A DNA stretch of 64,000 nt from Flagellimonas maritima (GTDB taxonomy: Bacteria; Bacteroidota; Bacteroidia; Flavobacteriales; Flavobacteriaceae), in contig NZ_CP030104.1 in NCBI RefSeq assembly GCF_003269425.1, forward strand, positions 3,443,001-3,507,000. The letters run 5' to 3'. A program made the position numbers and the translations under genes. This document shows, piece after piece, positions 18,104 to 27,200 of the stretch. Each line of letters opens with the position of its first letter. The first letter of the stretch is position 1. The notes under the pieces are model-generated. The model searched no databases, was not told the origin of the DNA, and worked only from the letters and a program-made list of their open reading frames with translations.

Positions 18104-18757
18104 ATGAACTCTGCAAATAATATTTTGATAGTTCTTTTGTTCTCAGTCATTGGGATGCAAAGTCAATATACAGAATCTGATTGGGCAGAACGGGATGAAT
18201 GGATGAAGACCACTACATTATTGAAAATGGGAGATGTTTCCTTTGGAGATGTGGTTGCAGATATTGGATGCCATGAAGGTTATCTAAGTACCCGTCTATC
18301 CAGTTTGGTTGGACATAATGGGAAGGTCTATGCTATAGATGTACGTGAAGATCGGCTGGAAAAATTGAGAGCCAATGCGAAAAAGCGAAATATTTCCAAC
18401 ATAATAACGATATTAGGAGATTATGATAATCCAAAATTGCCTACGGGCAGTTTGGATGCAGTTTTTATCATAGATACTTATCATGAAATGGATTCTTATG
18501 TAAAAATCCTTGAGCACGTAAAAAATGCGCTGAAACCTAACGGGAAATTAATGGTTTTAGAAAAATTAAAGGATAAAATAAAGGGAAAAACCAGAAAAGA
18601 ACAGGTTGCAGCGCATTCGTTATCAATTGATTATGTGAGAAAAGAATTGAAACAAGCAGGGTTTTCTATAATTTCCGAAATCAATGACCACGGGAAATGG
18701 GAAAAAGAGCAAGATAAACAGATGTGGATGATTTTAGCAGAAAAAAATAAGATATAA
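18104..18757 (+). CDS. SAM-dependent class I methyltransferase with an N-terminal signal sequence
   Basis: A 217-aa protein with the SAM-binding motif I VVADIGCHEGYLS, an acidic residue after beta-2 (VYAIDVRE) and motif IV DAVFIIDTYHEM. The N-terminus (residues 1-22) is hydrophobic and resembles a signal peptide or anchor, which is unusual for an enzyme that needs cytoplasmic SAM. It begins 9 bases after the propeller gene and is probably co-transcribed with it. The substrate is unknown. Confidence 0.88.
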   Translation: MNSANNILIVLLFSVIGMQSQYTESDWAERDEWMKTTTLLKMGDVSFGDVVADIGCHEGYLSTRLSSLVGHNGKVYAIDVREDRLEKLRANAKKRNISNIITILGDYDNPKLPTGSLDAVFIIDTYHEMDSYVKILEHVKNALKPNGKLMVLEKLKDKIKGKTRKEQVAAHSLSIDYVRKELKQAGFSIISEINDHGKWEKEQDKQMWMILAEKNKI

Positions 18758-18797
18758 TTATCCGTAATTTATTCAAGTTCAAGCAATCTGAAAATCC

Positions 18798-18823
18798 AAT
18801 TAAAATTTATTGGTATTTTAATT
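18798..18823. terminator. AT-rich hairpin between convergent genes
   Basis: AATTAAAAT at 18798-18806 and ATTTTAATT at 18815-18823 form a perfect 9-bp stem with an 8-base loop. It lies between the methyltransferase gene and the convergent lipoprotein gene, touching the latter's stop codon. The stem has no G or C, so a terminator role is only suggested by position. Confidence 0.3.
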
Positions 18824-19297
18824 CTTTCTTAATTCATAAACAAAACTCTGAATGCCCGGTAGTTCATTACCAACTTCATTTACAAGCATTCCACCATTAA
18901 TTTTGAGCGTTGATAGCACATCATCTCCTGAAAAAGTAGCTTCAATTTCATCAGAAAACCATGTTCCCGAAGCTGAAACGGTATCTGAACAACTAAATGC
19001 AAATTGATCATTTGTTATAGAGGTTATGGTTATTGGAGTTTGATTATAAGTCCAAACCAAATCTCCATCTATCAAGAGGGTTCCAAAAATACAATCCATT
19101 TCATCCACCAAATTTTTGGAAGCAGCACCATTTGAGTCAATATCCTGTTCAGCACTGACATTGACTTCAACCAAGTCCCAAAGTCCGATAACATTAAAAT
19201 TGGGAGGCTCAACGCCATTGTTGTCATCATTAATGTTACAGGATAAGAGTGTACTAATTAAGAAAAAAATGAAAAAACTTTTTTTAATGTTAGTCAT
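18818..19297 (-). CDS. Lipocalin-like lipoprotein
   Basis: A 159-aa lipoprotein with signal peptide and lipobox LLSC (cysteine at about residue 20). The mature part begins with an acidic linker, then NVIGLWDLVEV, the start of the lipocalin-like family common in Bacteroidota, followed by alternating beta strands (GTLLIDGDLVWTYN, ASGTWFSD). Single gene with its own promoter. The function is unknown; a small ligand-binding beta-barrel on the outer or inner membrane is likely. Confidence 0.78.
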   Translation of the reverse strand: MTNIKKSFFIFFLISTLLSCNINDDNNGVEPPNFNVIGLWDLVEVNVSAEQDIDSNGAASKNLVDEMDCIFGTLLIDGDLVWTYNQTPITITSITNDQFAFSCSDTVSASGTWFSDEIEATFSGDDVLSTLKINGGMLVNEVGNELPGIQSFVYELRKN

Positions 19298-19431
19298 AAC
19301 ACAATTTTTTCTGTAAAATAAAACAATTTATTCAGAATTCATTGGAATACAATCGTTCACGGGTACTCATCTTCAATTTTTTGCATATTATTTTACTACA
19401 TTTAAAAGATTGATTCATAAATCCTCTTTAT

Positions 19432-20730
19432 ATGACCAAACTATCTGCTACACTTTACAGTATTATTCTAAGTTTCACCATTTGTCAAAATTTATATTCA
19501 CAAAGTGAGTTTTTGGTCGGGGATGCGCTACCTGATGCTCCAGAACTCACCTATCGTGGTTCTTATGGGGTGGGAGTCCAAACCGTTGACTTGATACATG
19601 AAGATCAATTGAATGTTTTGAGCATAAAGAATGGCATGGGAAAACAATATGACCGTCCTATTACTATAGAAGTTTGGTATCCTGCAATTATTCCTGACAA
19701 TGTTGAAGAAATAGAAATATACACCCAGGTATTGGGCAAGAACGGTACTGAAGATCGTCCTGTCACACCTTTTAATTTTAAAGGTAGGGCCTTAAGAAAT
19801 GCAGTTATCGTTAAAGACAAAGGGAAATTCCCTTTGGTCATTCTATCTCATGGTTACGTAGGCTCACGATTTCTGTTTACCTATTTATCTGAAAACTTAG
19901 CATCAAAGGGATATGTCGTTGTTTCTATTGATCATACGGATTCTACTTATAAAGATGCAGCTCATTTCACAAGTACTTTGGTCAATAGATCCCTTGATCA
20001 ATTATTTGTTTTAAACGAAATTGAACGACTCTCCAACCAATCAAGTGATAGTTTTCTCGCTGAAATGGTCGATACCTCAAATACGGGACTGGTAGGTTAT
20101 TCCATGGGGGGATATGGAGGGCTAAATACCTGTGGTGCAGGATATAGTAAAGAAGCCGTAGCTTTTTTTAAATCAATGACCGGTGGAAGCAATGCGCTGG
20201 ATCAGCTGGCAATGGATAACGAATCTTATAGAAATTCGATAGATTCAAGAATAAAGGCTTTTGTTGCTCTAGCGCCATGGGGAATGACCAATGGTGTATG
20301 GAACGAAGAAGGACTTGCTAATTTAAAAACACCCACGCTGTTTGTAGCGGGTAGTGAGGATGACGTATCCGGATATGAAGATGGAATCAAGTCCATTTAC
20401 GAAGGTACCGTCAATAGCAATCGTTATTTACTAACCTACATAAACGCAAGGCACAATGTAGCCCCGAACCCTCCAGTACCGGCAACAATGAAAAAGGGAT
20501 TACATATTGATGAATATTTAAGATATGCTGATTCGGTTTGGGACATGAGAAGAATCAATAATGTCAATCAACATTTTATCACTGCTTTTTTTGGAATTCA
20601 TTTAAAAGGGATTGATTATACCAAGTACCTCAACCTGAAACCGAATGCAAACACAGGAAATTGGGAAGGATTTAAACCAAGAACCTCTATAGGAATGGAA
20701 TTGCTGCATTCAGCTTCAAAAAGCGAATAA
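19432..20730 (+). CDS. Secreted alpha/beta hydrolase (dienelactone hydrolase / PAF-acetylhydrolase type)
   Basis: A 432-aa hydrolase with a signal peptide (cleavage near NLYSQ). The oxyanion region LVILSHGYVGSR, the nucleophile elbow GYSMGGYGG, the acid region LFVAGSEDDVSG and a late histidine in NARHNVAP make up a full catalytic triad. The fold resembles dienelactone hydrolases and bacterial platelet-activating-factor acetylhydrolases. It precedes the Gfo/Idh/MocA oxidoreductase by 11 bases on the same strand. The substrate, probably an ester, is unknown. Confidence 0.88.
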   Translation: MTKLSATLYSIILSFTICQNLYSQSEFLVGDALPDAPELTYRGSYGVGVQTVDLIHEDQLNVLSIKNGMGKQYDRPITIEVWYPAIIPDNVEEIEIYTQVLGKNGTEDRPVTPFNFKGRALRNAVIVKDKGKFPLVILSHGYVGSRFLFTYLSENLASKGYVVVSIDHTDSTYKDAAHFTSTLVNRSLDQLFVLNEIERLSNQSSDSFLAEMVDTSNTGLVGYSMGGYGGLNTCGAGYSKEAVAFFKSMTGGSNALDQLAMDNESYRNSIDSRIKAFVALAPWGMTNGVWNEEGLANLKTPTLFVAGSEDDVSGYEDGIKSIYEGTVNSNRYLLTYINARHNVAPNPPVPATMKKGLHIDEYLRYADSVWDMRRINNVNQHFITAFFGIHLKGIDYTKYLNLKPNANTGNWEGFKPRTSIGMELLHSASKSE

Positions 20731-20741
20731 TCAACAATCAT

Positions 20742-21935
20742 ATGAAAAGAAGGGATTTTATTATAGGGACTGGAGCAGCAGCATTGACCGCCGCCTCGTA
20801 TGGCAATATTCTCGGTGCAAATGATAAAATTGGGATTGCTGTTGTTGGCGCGGGAAGGCGCGGGAGATGGGTTCTCGGTGAAATGCTAAAGACCAATCAA
20901 GTAAAACCAATTATATTTTGTGATGTTTGGGATCAACAGGTAAGACGAACCATTGATTATCTAGAGCTCGGTGAAGTTCCTATGACCTATGATTTGGAAG
21001 AAGTGTTGAAAAACGATAGGGTAGATGCTATACTTTTGGCAACACCAGATCATCTCCATAAAGGGTATGCAATCCGTATTTTAGCTGCGGGAAAACACTT
21101 GCTCCTTGAAAAACCCGTAACCTTGCATTATAAAGAGGGAGATGCACTTAAACAAGCAGTTGCAAATAGTGGTGTGGTTTGTCAAACAGGGACGCAGCAG
21201 CGCAGTGGGCAGATGTACCAGCGTGTAAAAGAGGAATTTTTTGGCGGTTCAAAAAAACTAGGAGATATTGTCTTCGTAAGGGCTGTTTGGAGCAATTTTG
21301 GATGGCAAAGAAGACAACTGGAACAGCAGCCTATGCCACAGAATTTTAAATGGGATATGTTTCTTGGCCCAGCTCCGAAAACAGATTATTATTGGCCAAG
21401 ATATGATGGTTGGCGACATTATAAAGAGTACGGTACAGGCATACTATCCGATTTGTTGACACATTGGGGCGATGTTGCACAATGGATGATGGAAGATACA
21501 GATCCTTTAAATGCAGTAACTACAGGTGGAATCTATCATTTAAAAGATGATAGGACGAATCCGGATACTGTGAATACCATAATTCAATACAAAGCAGGTT
21601 GGAACTTTACTTTTGAGTGTAGTGTGATGCCTATCGTAAATCCGCATGATTCGGTACTTTTTCACGGTACAGAAGGAAAACTTGAGCTTTTTCGCTCAGG
21701 ATATATTTATACCCCGCATAAAGGTGACCAAGTAGTTTTTGAGAACAATGAGAATTTGACCTATGCACACGTCAAAAACTTTTTTGATGCGATTAAAACG
21801 GGAGCTAAGCTCACAGCTCCAATCAGTGTGGGTCTAAATGCAGTGAAACCATCGCATTTGGCAGCGGCTTCATATTGGTCAGGTAAACGAATGGAATTCA
21901 ATGCAAATCAAACAGAAATAATTGAGGTTTTATAA
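20742..21935 (+). CDS. Gfo/Idh/MocA family oxidoreductase, Tat-exported
   Basis: NAD(P)-dependent oxidoreductase of 397 aa. A Tat-type signal (MKRRDFIIGTGAAALTAAS) precedes the Rossmann motif VVGAGRRGRW; the family motif HLLLEKPVTLH follows. The C-terminal alpha/beta domain has LTHWGDVAQWMM. Exported members of this family are common in Bacteroidota and act on sugars or glycans in the periplasm, with tightly held cofactor. It is likely co-transcribed with the preceding hydrolase. The exact substrate is not evident. Confidence 0.92.
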   Translation: MKRRDFIIGTGAAALTAASYGNILGANDKIGIAVVGAGRRGRWVLGEMLKTNQVKPIIFCDVWDQQVRRTIDYLELGEVPMTYDLEEVLKNDRVDAILLATPDHLHKGYAIRILAAGKHLLLEKPVTLHYKEGDALKQAVANSGVVCQTGTQQRSGQMYQRVKEEFFGGSKKLGDIVFVRAVWSNFGWQRRQLEQQPMPQNFKWDMFLGPAPKTDYYWPRYDGWRHYKEYGTGILSDLLTHWGDVAQWMMEDTDPLNAVTTGGIYHLKDDRTNPDTVNTIIQYKAGWNFTFECSVMPIVNPHDSVLFHGTEGKLELFRSGYIYTPHKGDQVVFENNENLTYAHVKNFFDAIKTGAKLTAPISVGLNAVKPSHLAAASYWSGKRMEFNANQTEIIEVL

Positions 21936-22055
21936 ATCCGATTATGTAGCTCTTGTATTTCGTTTCAACAGTGTATTATGTCGATTAACCCACCAAAAGA
22001 ATACTAAAAAATACTGCTATACGTTAGAGGTGCGTAACCCCAACAATAAAGTAGC

Positions 22056-22850
22056 ATGAACAATTTTACTCAAATAGCCTACAAGCTATCGCTTTTGGTA
22101 TTTATTTCAATTTACTTTTTAGGATGTAGTGAAGACGGAAATTCTTCAGGAGATAGCGAGGACTTCTCGCAAACTGAACTACAGACCGTTTTGGAGACCG
22201 ATAAAATAGCAGGGACTGTTGATAGTGTACTGGCGGAAATTTTTCTGACCAATAGTGTAATGGACAAATCTTTTGCTTCGTCCAACAACTGTTATTCTGT
22301 TGAAAATTCACAGACCGGTTTTGTTGTCAACTTTAACAATTGTAGACTTAACGGCACCAATAACATCAACGGAAAATTAACTGTTGTCTATGCTATAGTT
22401 GACGAAACTGCTGCATTCACTGCAACATACACAGATTTTTATGTAGGCACGCTTAGAGTAAATGGTACAAGAAATTATACGCTTACCAGCACACTTGACG
22501 AGAACCGTATATCTTTTACGGTAATCAGTGATATGTTGGTAGCGGATGAAAGTGGTGCTGTAATTTCTGAAAGTGGGACAAAGACCTTTGATTTTACGTT
22601 TGGGGATACTTTGGCAACCAGTGTTTTTGATTTTAGTGGAATTTGGCAGGTCGAAGCTAATGGAAATACGTATGTTGTAGAGACCGTTGACAATTTAAAG
22701 GGTACGCTTAACTGTAGGCATCTTATCAGCGGAAGCTTTGACATCAATAAGAATGGGTTTATCATTAATGTGGATTTTGGAGACGGGGAATGTGACAACC
22801 TTGCGACTATTACATCTCCGAACGGAAATTCACAAGAAGTCACATTTTAA
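22056..22850 (+). CDS. Hypothetical lipoprotein
   Basis: A 264-aa lipoprotein with lipobox FLGC (cysteine at about residue 24) followed by an acidic serine-rich linker. The rest is beta-rich with repeated short strands (GKLTVVYAIVD, GTLRVNGTRNYTL, SGTKTFDFTFG) and two cysteine pairs. I do not recognise a family. It converges with the second hydroxylase operon, 20 bases away. Confidence 0.75.
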   Translation: MNNFTQIAYKLSLLVFISIYFLGCSEDGNSSGDSEDFSQTELQTVLETDKIAGTVDSVLAEIFLTNSVMDKSFASSNNCYSVENSQTGFVVNFNNCRLNGTNNINGKLTVVYAIVDETAAFTATYTDFYVGTLRVNGTRNYTLTSTLDENRISFTVISDMLVADESGAVISESGTKTFDFTFGDTLATSVFDFSGIWQVEANGNTYVVETVDNLKGTLNCRHLISGSFDINKNGFIINVDFGDGECDNLATITSPNGNSQEVTF

Positions 22851-22870
22851 TAGAACGGCATCACCCACTT

Positions 22871-25066
22871 TTAAGCACTTTTGTGATTATTCAACGCAAA
22901 TTGTAAGGGCATTGTTCTTATACGCTTTCCGGTTAGTCTAAAGACTGCATTTGCCACTGCAGCCCCAATTGGCCCTAGAGGTGGTTCTCCAACTGCGTCA
23001 GGTTTATCATCATTTTGAAGCAAAACAACATCGATTTCCTTGGGGGCATCCTTCATTAATGCCATTTGATATGGACCGTAGATGGTTGGGGTAAGTTCCC
23101 CGTCGACTACTTCCATTTTTTCAAAAATGGATGCGCTCATTCCCATAATGATTGCACCTTCACACTGCGCCCTCACCTGATCTGGATTTATTATAATACC
23201 GGGGTCCATTGCGCAAGTGACCTTATGGACCTTAATTTTATCATTTGTAATGGAAACCTCGACTACTTGGGCGCAAGGAGTATTTGCATCAGTAGAAGCG
23301 GCGAAGCCCATAGCCCTTCCATTTATAACTTCATCAACATATCCCGCTTTTTTTGCAACGGCCCTGATGACCTTTTTTAATCGAATCCCCCGTTTATCAT
23401 CTTGTATTTGATCTAAACGGAACTGCACAGGGTCCTTCTTTGCCTTGATAGAAAGTTCATCCATAAAGCTTTCAATGGCAAATGTGTTTGCGAGCAGCCC
23501 TAGGCTACGCCACCAGCTCGTGGCAAAAGGCAGTTTTACGCGCCAAGAAATTGCTTGGAAATTTGGAATTTTCCCATATTGTATCATTCCTCCTCGCCAA
23601 GCTCCTAAATCTGCACCAAGGATAGGCTCCGCAAAACTGGGCAGCATTGGGGAGCCAAAGGCTACATCACCACTCGAAACATTATGTTCTATCCCCTCAA
23701 TCATTCCATTTTCCGACAGTTTTGCTTTTAAAACATGATGGGTGGGAGGTCGGAAGGTGTCATTTTGAAACTCTTCCTTTCTTGTGAAAAAACACTTTAC
23801 GGGTTTTCCAACGGCTTTTGATAAAACGGCCGCCTGCATTCCATTTGGGGTATGCAGGCGTCGCCCAAAACCTCCACCCAAAAAAGTGGGAACGATGTTC
23901 ACTTTTTCTTTATCCATTCCCAAACGCTCGGCAATCTCGTCCCTAGTAATTTTAACTACTTGTGTAGATATAATAACGGTAACTTTATCTGCTTCTACGT
24001 GGGCAAGTGCGCCATTGGGTTCCAGTTGCGCATGTGCACCGATAGGACTTTTAAATTCAGAAATTACAATCCCTTTGTCATCTTCAAATAGTTTTTCAAC
24101 ATTTCCTTCTTTCTGGATTACAAAAGGTTTACCCTTTCCAACTTCAACCATAGCTTCAATATCTGAAGTTTGCCAGAATTTTTCTGATTTCCAGTTGGTT
24201 TCGATGGCTTTTTTGGCGTTTTCTGCTTCTAGTAAAGAATTGGCAACAACTCCAACGAAATCATTTTCTTTAACAACTTTTACCACACCCGGCATTTTCT
24301 CGGCCTCAACAATATGTACACCAACAAGCGTAGCATCGATTGCGGATGGCCTCACGACAGCACCATAAAGCATATCGGGCATCTTTGCATCCATCCCAAA
24401 AATTGGTGTACCAAAAACTTTATCGTGCAAATCAACGCGTGGAATTGGTTTTCCTACCAATTTATATGACTTTACATCTTTCAAGGTGGGGGTGTCTGGA
24501 ATTTCCCAGTTCTTTTTATCTTTTACTGTTTCTGCATATGAAATGGATTGATTTCCATTTGAAATAATTCCATTTGCTAAAGTTAAATCGATTATGTTGG
24601 CCTCCAGTTTCTTGGCAGCTTCAATTTTTATCATTTCCCGCATGGTGGCGGCAAGCTCCCTAACAGGTTGCCATAGAGAAGAAATGGAAGTACTGCCACC
24701 CGTTGCAAATTCGTCCATGTTCCCTGAAATTGATGGGGCGTGGGTAACTTTTATTTGCGAAACAGGTATTTCCAGCTCCTCAGCGGCTATTTGAGCCAAG
24801 CCCGTAAAAACGCCTTGTCCCATTTCCACCTTTGGGGAATAGAGCATCACTGAATTATCCGGTAATATCTCGAACCAAATAGTGGGTGTATCGGTATTTC
24901 CCATATAAGGTGGTTCAGCAGAATTTACCTGATTTGCAATGACTCTTCGAATTGAACCTCTAAAAACGTATGTTCCGATAGCTAAAACGCCAATAGTGCC
25001 GACACTTCCGAGCACAAAGAACTTTCGTCGCGATATTTTCTTTTCGCTTTTTTCTTTTTTGCCCAT
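22871..25066 (-). CDS. Second molybdopterin-binding hydroxylase large subunit (IorB-like, Tat signal)
   Basis: A 731-aa paralogue of the enzyme at 608-2836. The N-terminus carries a Tat motif (SRRKFFVLG) and a hydrophobic helix, so the enzyme is exported or anchored in the membrane. Cofactor loop LGGGFGRRLHTP and the C-terminal GEPPLGPIGAAVANA with the catalytic glutamate are present. It is the last gene of a minus-strand operon: cytochrome c, [2Fe-2S] subunit, then this one, with gaps of 10 and 5 bases. The dedicated cytochrome suggests that electrons leave via a periplasmic c-type haem rather than NAD. Substrate unknown. Confidence 0.92.
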   Translation of the reverse strand: MGKKEKSEKKISRRKFFVLGSVGTIGVLAIGTYVFRGSIRRVIANQVNSAEPPYMGNTDTPTIWFEILPDNSVMLYSPKVEMGQGVFTGLAQIAAEELEIPVSQIKVTHAPSISGNMDEFATGGSTSISSLWQPVRELAATMREMIKIEAAKKLEANIIDLTLANGIISNGNQSISYAETVKDKKNWEIPDTPTLKDVKSYKLVGKPIPRVDLHDKVFGTPIFGMDAKMPDMLYGAVVRPSAIDATLVGVHIVEAEKMPGVVKVVKENDFVGVVANSLLEAENAKKAIETNWKSEKFWQTSDIEAMVEVGKGKPFVIQKEGNVEKLFEDDKGIVISEFKSPIGAHAQLEPNGALAHVEADKVTVIISTQVVKITRDEIAERLGMDKEKVNIVPTFLGGGFGRRLHTPNGMQAAVLSKAVGKPVKCFFTRKEEFQNDTFRPPTHHVLKAKLSENGMIEGIEHNVSSGDVAFGSPMLPSFAEPILGADLGAWRGGMIQYGKIPNFQAISWRVKLPFATSWWRSLGLLANTFAIESFMDELSIKAKKDPVQFRLDQIQDDKRGIRLKKVIRAVAKKAGYVDEVINGRAMGFAASTDANTPCAQVVEVSITNDKIKVHKVTCAMDPGIIINPDQVRAQCEGAIIMGMSASIFEKMEVVDGELTPTIYGPYQMALMKDAPKEIDVVLLQNDDKPDAVGEPPLGPIGAAVANAVFRLTGKRIRTMPLQFALNNHKSA

Positions 25067-25071
25067 AATGA

Positions 25072-25572
25072 CTACGTATTGGTTGTCTTTGTTGTTGGAG
25101 TAGGGGAAGCTCCATTTTTGATGGCGGATGCTTTATGTATGGCCTTTCGCATGCGGTAATAGGTACCACACCTGCAGATATTGATAATGTTTTGGTCTAT
25201 ATCCTCATCGGTCGGACTTGGTACTTTTTCCAGCAATGCTGCGGTCGCCATCATAAAACCTGGTTGGCAATAGCCACATTGCGGTACAATTTCCTCGACC
25301 CATGCTTCTTGAACGGGATGTGGATTTTCAGGAGTTCCCAGACCTTCGATCGTTGTAATCTCTTTTCCGTTCGCAAACTTTAGGGCATAGGAGCAGGAGC
25401 GAACCGCTTCACCATCAACAAGTAACGTACAGGCACCACAGGCCGCTTTGCCACAGCCGAACTTTGTTCCCTTCAGGTCCAGGACATCCCTGATTATCCA
25501 GAGTAGGGGGGTGTTTTCGTCAATGTTTTCTATAGTGTGCAAAACTCCGTTTACTTTTAAGGAAATCGTCAT
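25072..25572 (-). CDS. (2Fe-2S) small subunit of the second hydroxylase (IorA-like)
   Basis: A 166-aa iron-sulfur subunit. Ferredoxin-type cluster ligands C40, C45, C48 and C60 (CGKAACGAC) and second-cluster ligands C99, C102, C133 and C135 (CGYC, CRC) are all present. After residue 150 there is a low-complexity Thr/Pro/Ala tail not found in the 153-aa paralogue at 109-570. It lies between the cytochrome gene and the large subunit gene and is surely translated with them. Confidence 0.93.
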   Translation of the reverse strand: MTISLKVNGVLHTIENIDENTPLLWIIRDVLDLKGTKFGCGKAACGACTLLVDGEAVRSCSYALKFANGKEITTIEGLGTPENPHPVQEAWVEEIVPQCGYCQPGFMMATAALLEKVPSPTDEDIDQNIINICRCGTYYRMRKAIHKASAIKNGASPTPTTKTTNT

Positions 25573-25582
25573 AAATAAAATT

Positions 25583-26215
25583 TTATTCAGCAGGAATAGT
25601 ATGTCCTTCTTTAAACCATTGCTTTACCGCGGCTATATATTCGTCTTTGGGAACAGGTGGCGGTTCCCGTTGCTTTCCATTGGCGTCCACACCGGGTTCC
25701 CAAGCCCAAAGCACCAATTTATGTTCTGTAAGATGGTGCATGGTTTCTTCAGGTGTTCTACCGCCATTTCTTTTCGGGTCCATCATCGATTTGGCAATTT
25801 CAATACGGTTCAATCCTTCCCAGAACATTTCGGCAGGGGCCAACGCCCATTCAGGAGCACCGGGAACCCCTGAGTAATCGTTATTCTCGGATTGATGGCA
25901 GGTAGTACATTTTGTCGCCTCATATCCCATATCATCAGTTCCGCCCTGTATGCCAAAATAGTGGGGGTGGCTATCTTTCCCCTGTTTGGGGATATTGTCG
26001 TTGGGGTGACAGTTGACACAGCGTTCATGGGTAAGGACGGCCATCATTTTATCAAATGGGGTACCGGCTTTGGTAATTTCAGTACTTTCTTGGGGAACGA
26101 TGGTATATGTAGAGGCAACAGGACCATGATTTAGGGCCAATGCAATCCCTGCAACAGCAAAAAGTGCGATTGGATAGCCAATTTTAGGTTGTATCATACG
26201 ATGCATAAATTTCAA
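25583..26215 (-). CDS. Dihaem c-type cytochrome subunit of the second hydroxylase
   Basis: A 210-aa exported protein with one N-terminal hydrophobic helix (residues 12-27), which is a signal peptide or anchor. Two haem-binding motifs are visible, CVNCH and CTTCH. It resembles the cytochrome-type subunits annotated with isoquinoline 1-oxidoreductases. As the first gene of the operon with the [2Fe-2S] and Mo subunits it would take their electrons on the periplasmic side. The first hydroxylase locus (109-2836) has no such gene. Confidence 0.87.
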   Translation of the reverse strand: MKFMHRMIQPKIGYPIALFAVAGIALALNHGPVASTYTIVPQESTEITKAGTPFDKMMAVLTHERCVNCHPNDNIPKQGKDSHPHYFGIQGGTDDMGYEATKCTTCHQSENNDYSGVPGAPEWALAPAEMFWEGLNRIEIAKSMMDPKRNGGRTPEETMHHLTEHKLVLWAWEPGVDANGKQREPPPVPKDEYIAAVKQWFKEGHTIPAE

Positions 26216-26384
26216 AGGTCCCTAGCTAAAGTTAAGGAATTTAGGATATAGAATGAACGCTCCTTTAAGACTCTTTTTAATGGCTTTACAATTATTAATC
26301 AAAAGTTAAACTATCAGTTTATAAAAGTTATAGTATTATTTTTAAGGATATCACTTTTTACAACTGCTAATAGAAACCTAAACT

Positions 26385-27200
26385 ATGATTCAGAAAAAAT
26401 CAGGGGCCACATACAAACTCATGGTCTTAATGGATTTGTCCAAAGCTTCTGAAACCGCCTTAAAAAATACCATTGCGCTTTCAAAGGCCATAGATGGGAG
26501 CATAGAAGTTTTCCATGTAAAGGCACCGACGGATGTCGTTAAATCTGAAAATCAATTATCGGCAATTAGAGTAATCCACGAGGACAAACGTAATACGAAA
26601 AGCAAACTCGAAAAACTGATCAGTACAACGAGTGACCTTGAAGGAGTTCCGATTGAATATAAAATGTCCTATGGGAATATTAAAAGTACCATCAAAAACC
26701 ATATTGATAAGATCAAGCCTGATATTGTTGTTTTGGGAAAGGAGAAGCCAAAATTGATAAATTTTTTATCCGATGATTTAATAGGCTTTCTGTTGAACGA
26801 AACTGATTGCCATCTTTTTATTACCGGTGACAATAATACGCTATATACCAACAAGGATATTTCTTTGGGGATATACGGGAATCTTGCAGAAGCCAATGAG
26901 CATGATATGATTGACAGTCTAAAAAAGCTCACAACGCAGCGAATAAAACATTTTAGCGTCCGTGGAGCACAAGAGGAATCCCAAAAAGAGAAAATAAAGG
27001 AAGGCAATGAAATTTCTTATGTTTTTTCTGAAGGTTCCAATGCAATTGATGGTTTGGCCACGTATATTGAAAAAACAAGAACACAGTTATTATGTATAAC
27101 CAAGAAACAATCCAATGATAATTTGTTTCAGTCCGGGACGTGGGCTTCTGTAAAACCTTTGTTGCGAAAGCTTAAGATTCCCATTCTCATATTGCGCTAG
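26385..27200 (+). CDS. Universal stress protein family, tandem Usp domains
   Basis: A 271-aa cytoplasmic protein with two UspA-like halves. The first begins KLMVLMDLSKASETALKNTIALSK and has the IVVLGKEKPK segment in the place of the usual nucleotide loop; the second ends with LLCITKKQSND and LRKLKIPILILR. The G-2x-G-9x-G-S/T ATP motif is not clear, so it may be of the non-ATP-binding type. Single gene; the accessory island begins just downstream. Confidence 0.82.
   Translation: MIQKKSGATYKLMVLMDLSKASETALKNTIALSKAIDGSIEVFHVKAPTDVVKSENQLSAIRVIHEDKRNTKSKLEKLISTTSDLEGVPIEYKMSYGNIKSTIKNHIDKIKPDIVVLGKEKPKLINFLSDDLIGFLLNETDCHLFITGDNNTLYTNKDISLGIYGNLAEANEHDMIDSLKKLTTQRIKHFSVRGAQEESQKEKIKEGNEISYVFSEGSNAIDGLATYIEKTRTQLLCITKKQSNDNLFQSGTWASVKPLLRKLKIPILILR

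Noticed and set aside
23784..24368. 194-codon plus-strand frame opposite the second hydroxylase
   Set aside because: It lies antisense to well-conserved cofactor-binding sequence and has a Ser/Thr-rich composition typical of antisense frames.
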